NCBI GenBank assembly: GCA_019614645.1
Contig: JABWDB010000001.1
Coordinates: 9,469,501-9,533,500, forward strand
Direction: 5' to 3'
DNA: 64,000 nt
DNA from: Stratiolaelaps scimitus
Taxonomy: Eukaryota > Arthropoda > Arachnida > Mesostigmata > Laelapidae
Shown: positions 61,548 through 64,000 of the stretch, one piece after another
How the letters are laid out: each line of letters opens with the position of its first letter
How positions within the stretch are numbered: the first letter of the stretch is position 1
Made by a program: the position numbers and the translations under genes
Notes under the pieces: model-generated
The model's input: the letters and a program-made list of their open reading frames with translations, nothing else
What the model was told of the DNA's origin: nothing
Database searches by the model: none

Positions 61548-63749
61548 ATCGTCTGACATATGCGTTATTCTTTTTACAGCATCGTTCACGAGCAACCGCC
61601 GTAGAGGGTGGCGTTATGAAGTCGTTATCGATAGAGGAATCGAAATTGCACAGCACGCTAAAATGTAAAAACAGGTTCCCTCGATTTTGCCGCTGACCCT
61701 GTTCCATTTTCCATGCTGTATGCTGATGTTGTCGCTACTCCAAATCCACTATTGAGGATGTTTGATGTCAACGATGACGACAATTGTCTATTCAACGGTC
61801 AAGTTCATAAGTCTGCTGGTTGCCGTCGGAATTTCCCTAGAGTCTAATTGCAAAACAGAACCGTTGTGATACTCGACCGATGGATCAGTCCATACCTTAT
61901 GCTGATATAATATGGACAAAGCCATTGATGTTATTAATTACTACAAATTATCGAGTTTTCTTCGATGTGTGTTGCTGTCACGTTAATGGATTCTTGTGAA
62001 GTGTTGGCCACGAAGAGGCCCTATGTACCATTCACAGGGCCAGTCAGTCACAATATATTCTAAAAGAAACATGTAACTCCAGCGCCGCCCCAGAACTTAA
62101 CTGGCGAGAATCCTGTGAAAATATATGAGCCAAAAACGGTTGCGAATACTTTGAGGTACCCTAAAAACTCGTATGCTAAAAAATACGTATTACTTCTATA
62201 ATGATGATATATTATAGGTGTGTGTTCTCTGTCTGTTTGATTTGGTTGAACCCATCCGAAGCCCTGAGTACGGGCTGATGCACGTATCTGCTCACTGCAC
62301 AAATACTCTACGCTAAAACACCATAACAATTAGGAGTACGAGCTTCGAACCATTACGCGAATGTTCAGTGATCAACGGGCAGGCCTCCACAAAACCTGGC
62401 GAAAAACTTGACTCAGGGAATACATGTGTGCCACCGCCTTCCGCTAGCGTCTCCTACGCCCGCCTTGCCGACCCCGCAATTCAATTGTCTTTCCAATAAT
62501 CTATACTGCTTTATATGTATATATATATATATATATTTAAAGTGGTGCTGGGCATAACAACTTTTACTCGTCTCTCCCCGAGGGATACTACAAACCTAAT
62601 GACATATGGTATGGCACCTGCTGACGTTCTCATGAAAACGTGCGAAGAGGACCTAAGCGAGGCGATGTTGTACGCCCTTTTGGGGGTTTCCGTGGGCTTC
62701 AGTAGCAGCAACACGTCATTTTCACTCTGCAGCTACTTTACGCCAATCCCAGGGCTTTGCCTCGGCTGACTATGCCACTGTTCGCGAAGCCCCGTGCTTG
62801 CTTATTTGTGCGGGCTGTCGGAGGAAACAGACTCACTCAACTCTTTGTGCGGCCTCCTCAACACGGAGCGGATCGAGTCGGCGGAGACCCAACTTCGGGG
62901 TTGAGCCCTTCCCCCCCCCGCCCCGGATGGCCGGAGCGGCCGTTTCGCATTTTGCGCGCGTCGGCTGACAGCACCTGCTGTGTTCTCGTTTGCCTCATGG
63001 GGATTGCTCGCAGGCCATTGCTCCGATTCGCAGTTCCGGCTGCAGTGAAGCTGTGAAGGGTCGGGGACAGGATTCCTTCGAAAACGGAGCGTCCTGCCCG
63101 GAGTTCCTAAAGTCGTAACGCCTTTGCAAATAGCTGTGCCATCCCAGCATCCCCACTTTAGTCGAAGCACTATGTCCTGGTTTGTGTGTGTGTACGTATG
63201 TATGTGATTGTATAGATGTTCCTATTCCGCTACAATGACATCCATTGCCTTGAGAGCAATGCGTAGCGTTAGATGAGCTGCTAGCACGGAGGTCGGCTCG
63301 TTTTGACGTGAGTATAGCTCGCCATCGCTCGCCCCTGGCTACCACCCACTGACAGCGCTGTTGGCATAACTGACCACCACCAGTCACCGCTTAAGGGCGT
63401 AAGTGGGTGTGTTATGGAGCCTGTGGGACGATCCCCATAACAGTGCGTGACAGGACGTAGGCACTCATTGGCCACTCTCATCACCCGATCTCACCCTGAC
63501 GATGCGAGACGATTCGAGCGAAATCGTCTCGTAGCCTGCCCCTTCATACACAATAATGCCTTTTCAGTGGTTGGTTTTCGGTTTCGATGTTGGCGTCTCG
63601 TATCCAATTACGTCAAGAAGCAGCGGACGCAGCAGCAGTTTGACGAATAGATCGAACGGTTGGCGGCCCAAATATGGTTGGCTTCAGCTCGGAGCTAGCT
63701 GGGTTAGAATGTTTTTGTATAATAGCTCAGCAATAGTGAAATTAGAGTG

Positions 63750-63795
63750 ACCCACTCACTCGTTGGCCCATATCGAAGTGAGTTAGTGAGTGGGT
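63750..63795. repeat. Inverted repeat, 11-bp arms
   Basis: ACCCACTCACT at 63750-63760 is matched by AGTGAGTGGGT at 63785-63795, with a 24-bp loop that itself contains AGTGAGTT. It could be a hairpin or one end of a small element. Confidence 0.7.
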
Positions 63796-64000
63796 TCTAC
63801 AGAGTTGCTGAACTCTTTTTTTTGCGGAGCAACGAACGAACCATGCGTTCATCAACTCGTGGGGCTCCTCAGTATGATCTCGTAATGTGTTGATTGTGTT
63901 TGTTCTCGCGTAGTCGCTCAATCGAACCGGGGCAAGACGGGTCTCGTCGCATTGGGAGAGGAGGGGGGGGGGTTACAGGTGGCTGCTTCCGTTTACGAGC

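Larger units (their letters stand above)
60304..64000 (+). other. First intron of the Gln-rich gene (to window end)
   Basis: No coding exon was identified. It contains (TA)n at 60726-60750 and 62518-62536, a tRNA-derived SINE at 61399-61547, a CpG-richer stretch at 62870-63060, an 11-bp inverted repeat at 63750-63795, and a G run at 63962-63971. Confidence 0.45.

Noticed and set aside
1..64000. CRISPR arrays, operons, bacterial promoters, rRNA genes
   Set aside because: None is present; spliced genes and metazoan protein families show this is eukaryotic nuclear DNA. Regular short repeats are microsatellites.

Overview
This window is animal nuclear DNA, most likely from an arthropod. Genes are split by short GT-AG introns and separated by AT-rich sequence full of (TA)n microsatellites. 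The recognisable products are metazoan: an egghead-type glycolipid mannosyltransferase, Mediator subunit 19 with the arthropod-style SPR-rich N-terminus, the SUMO E1 subunit SAE1/Aos1, the ESCRT-I subunit UBAP1, and an arthropod gustatory-receptor-like chemoreceptor. A mite or other arachnid fits the compact introns and the divergent receptor, but that is inference and no species is claimed. All exon structures were joined by hand from splice sites and reading phase.

Left part (1-16 kb): the 3' end of egghead runs rightward and stops at 792. After about 4 kb of non-coding DNA comes MED19 on the minus strand (4903-6810, four exons, 297 aa). It is divergent from SAE1 on the plus strand (8840-10369, three exons, 328 aa). 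SAE1 is convergent with UBAP1 on the minus strand (11344-14544, five exons, 377 aa). This is a housekeeping block: transcription, SUMO activation and endosomal sorting. I see no shared pathway among the genes.

Middle (16-32 kb): gene-poor. It holds microsatellites, a decayed mariner-type transposase (about 25.0-25.95 kb), a repeat tail at 23.1 kb, and two unassigned candidate exons at 29.2 and 30.1 kb.

Right centre (32.4-49.6 kb): one chemoreceptor gene on the plus strand. Its eight exons join without any phase conflict into a 469-aa protein with about seven hydrophobic segments. Intron 3 (38.3-44.9 kb) holds several dead mobile elements: a second mariner copy, a non-LTR reverse transcriptase fragment, and an antisense open frame of about 120 codons followed by a 3' tail that also occurs behind a tRNA-like SINE.

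Right end (52-64 kb): a long CpG-, CAG/CAA- and GCC-rich stretch leads to a first coding exon at 60121-60303, which encodes a Gln-rich N-terminus and ends in a clean donor. The rest of that gene lies beyond the window. Its first intron contains a full tRNA-headed SINE at 61.4-61.55 kb.

The main results are the chemoreceptor reconstruction, the SINE family with a tail shared by an unrelated coding fragment, and related mariner fossils at two or three sites. I did not find a convincing new multi-gene system.
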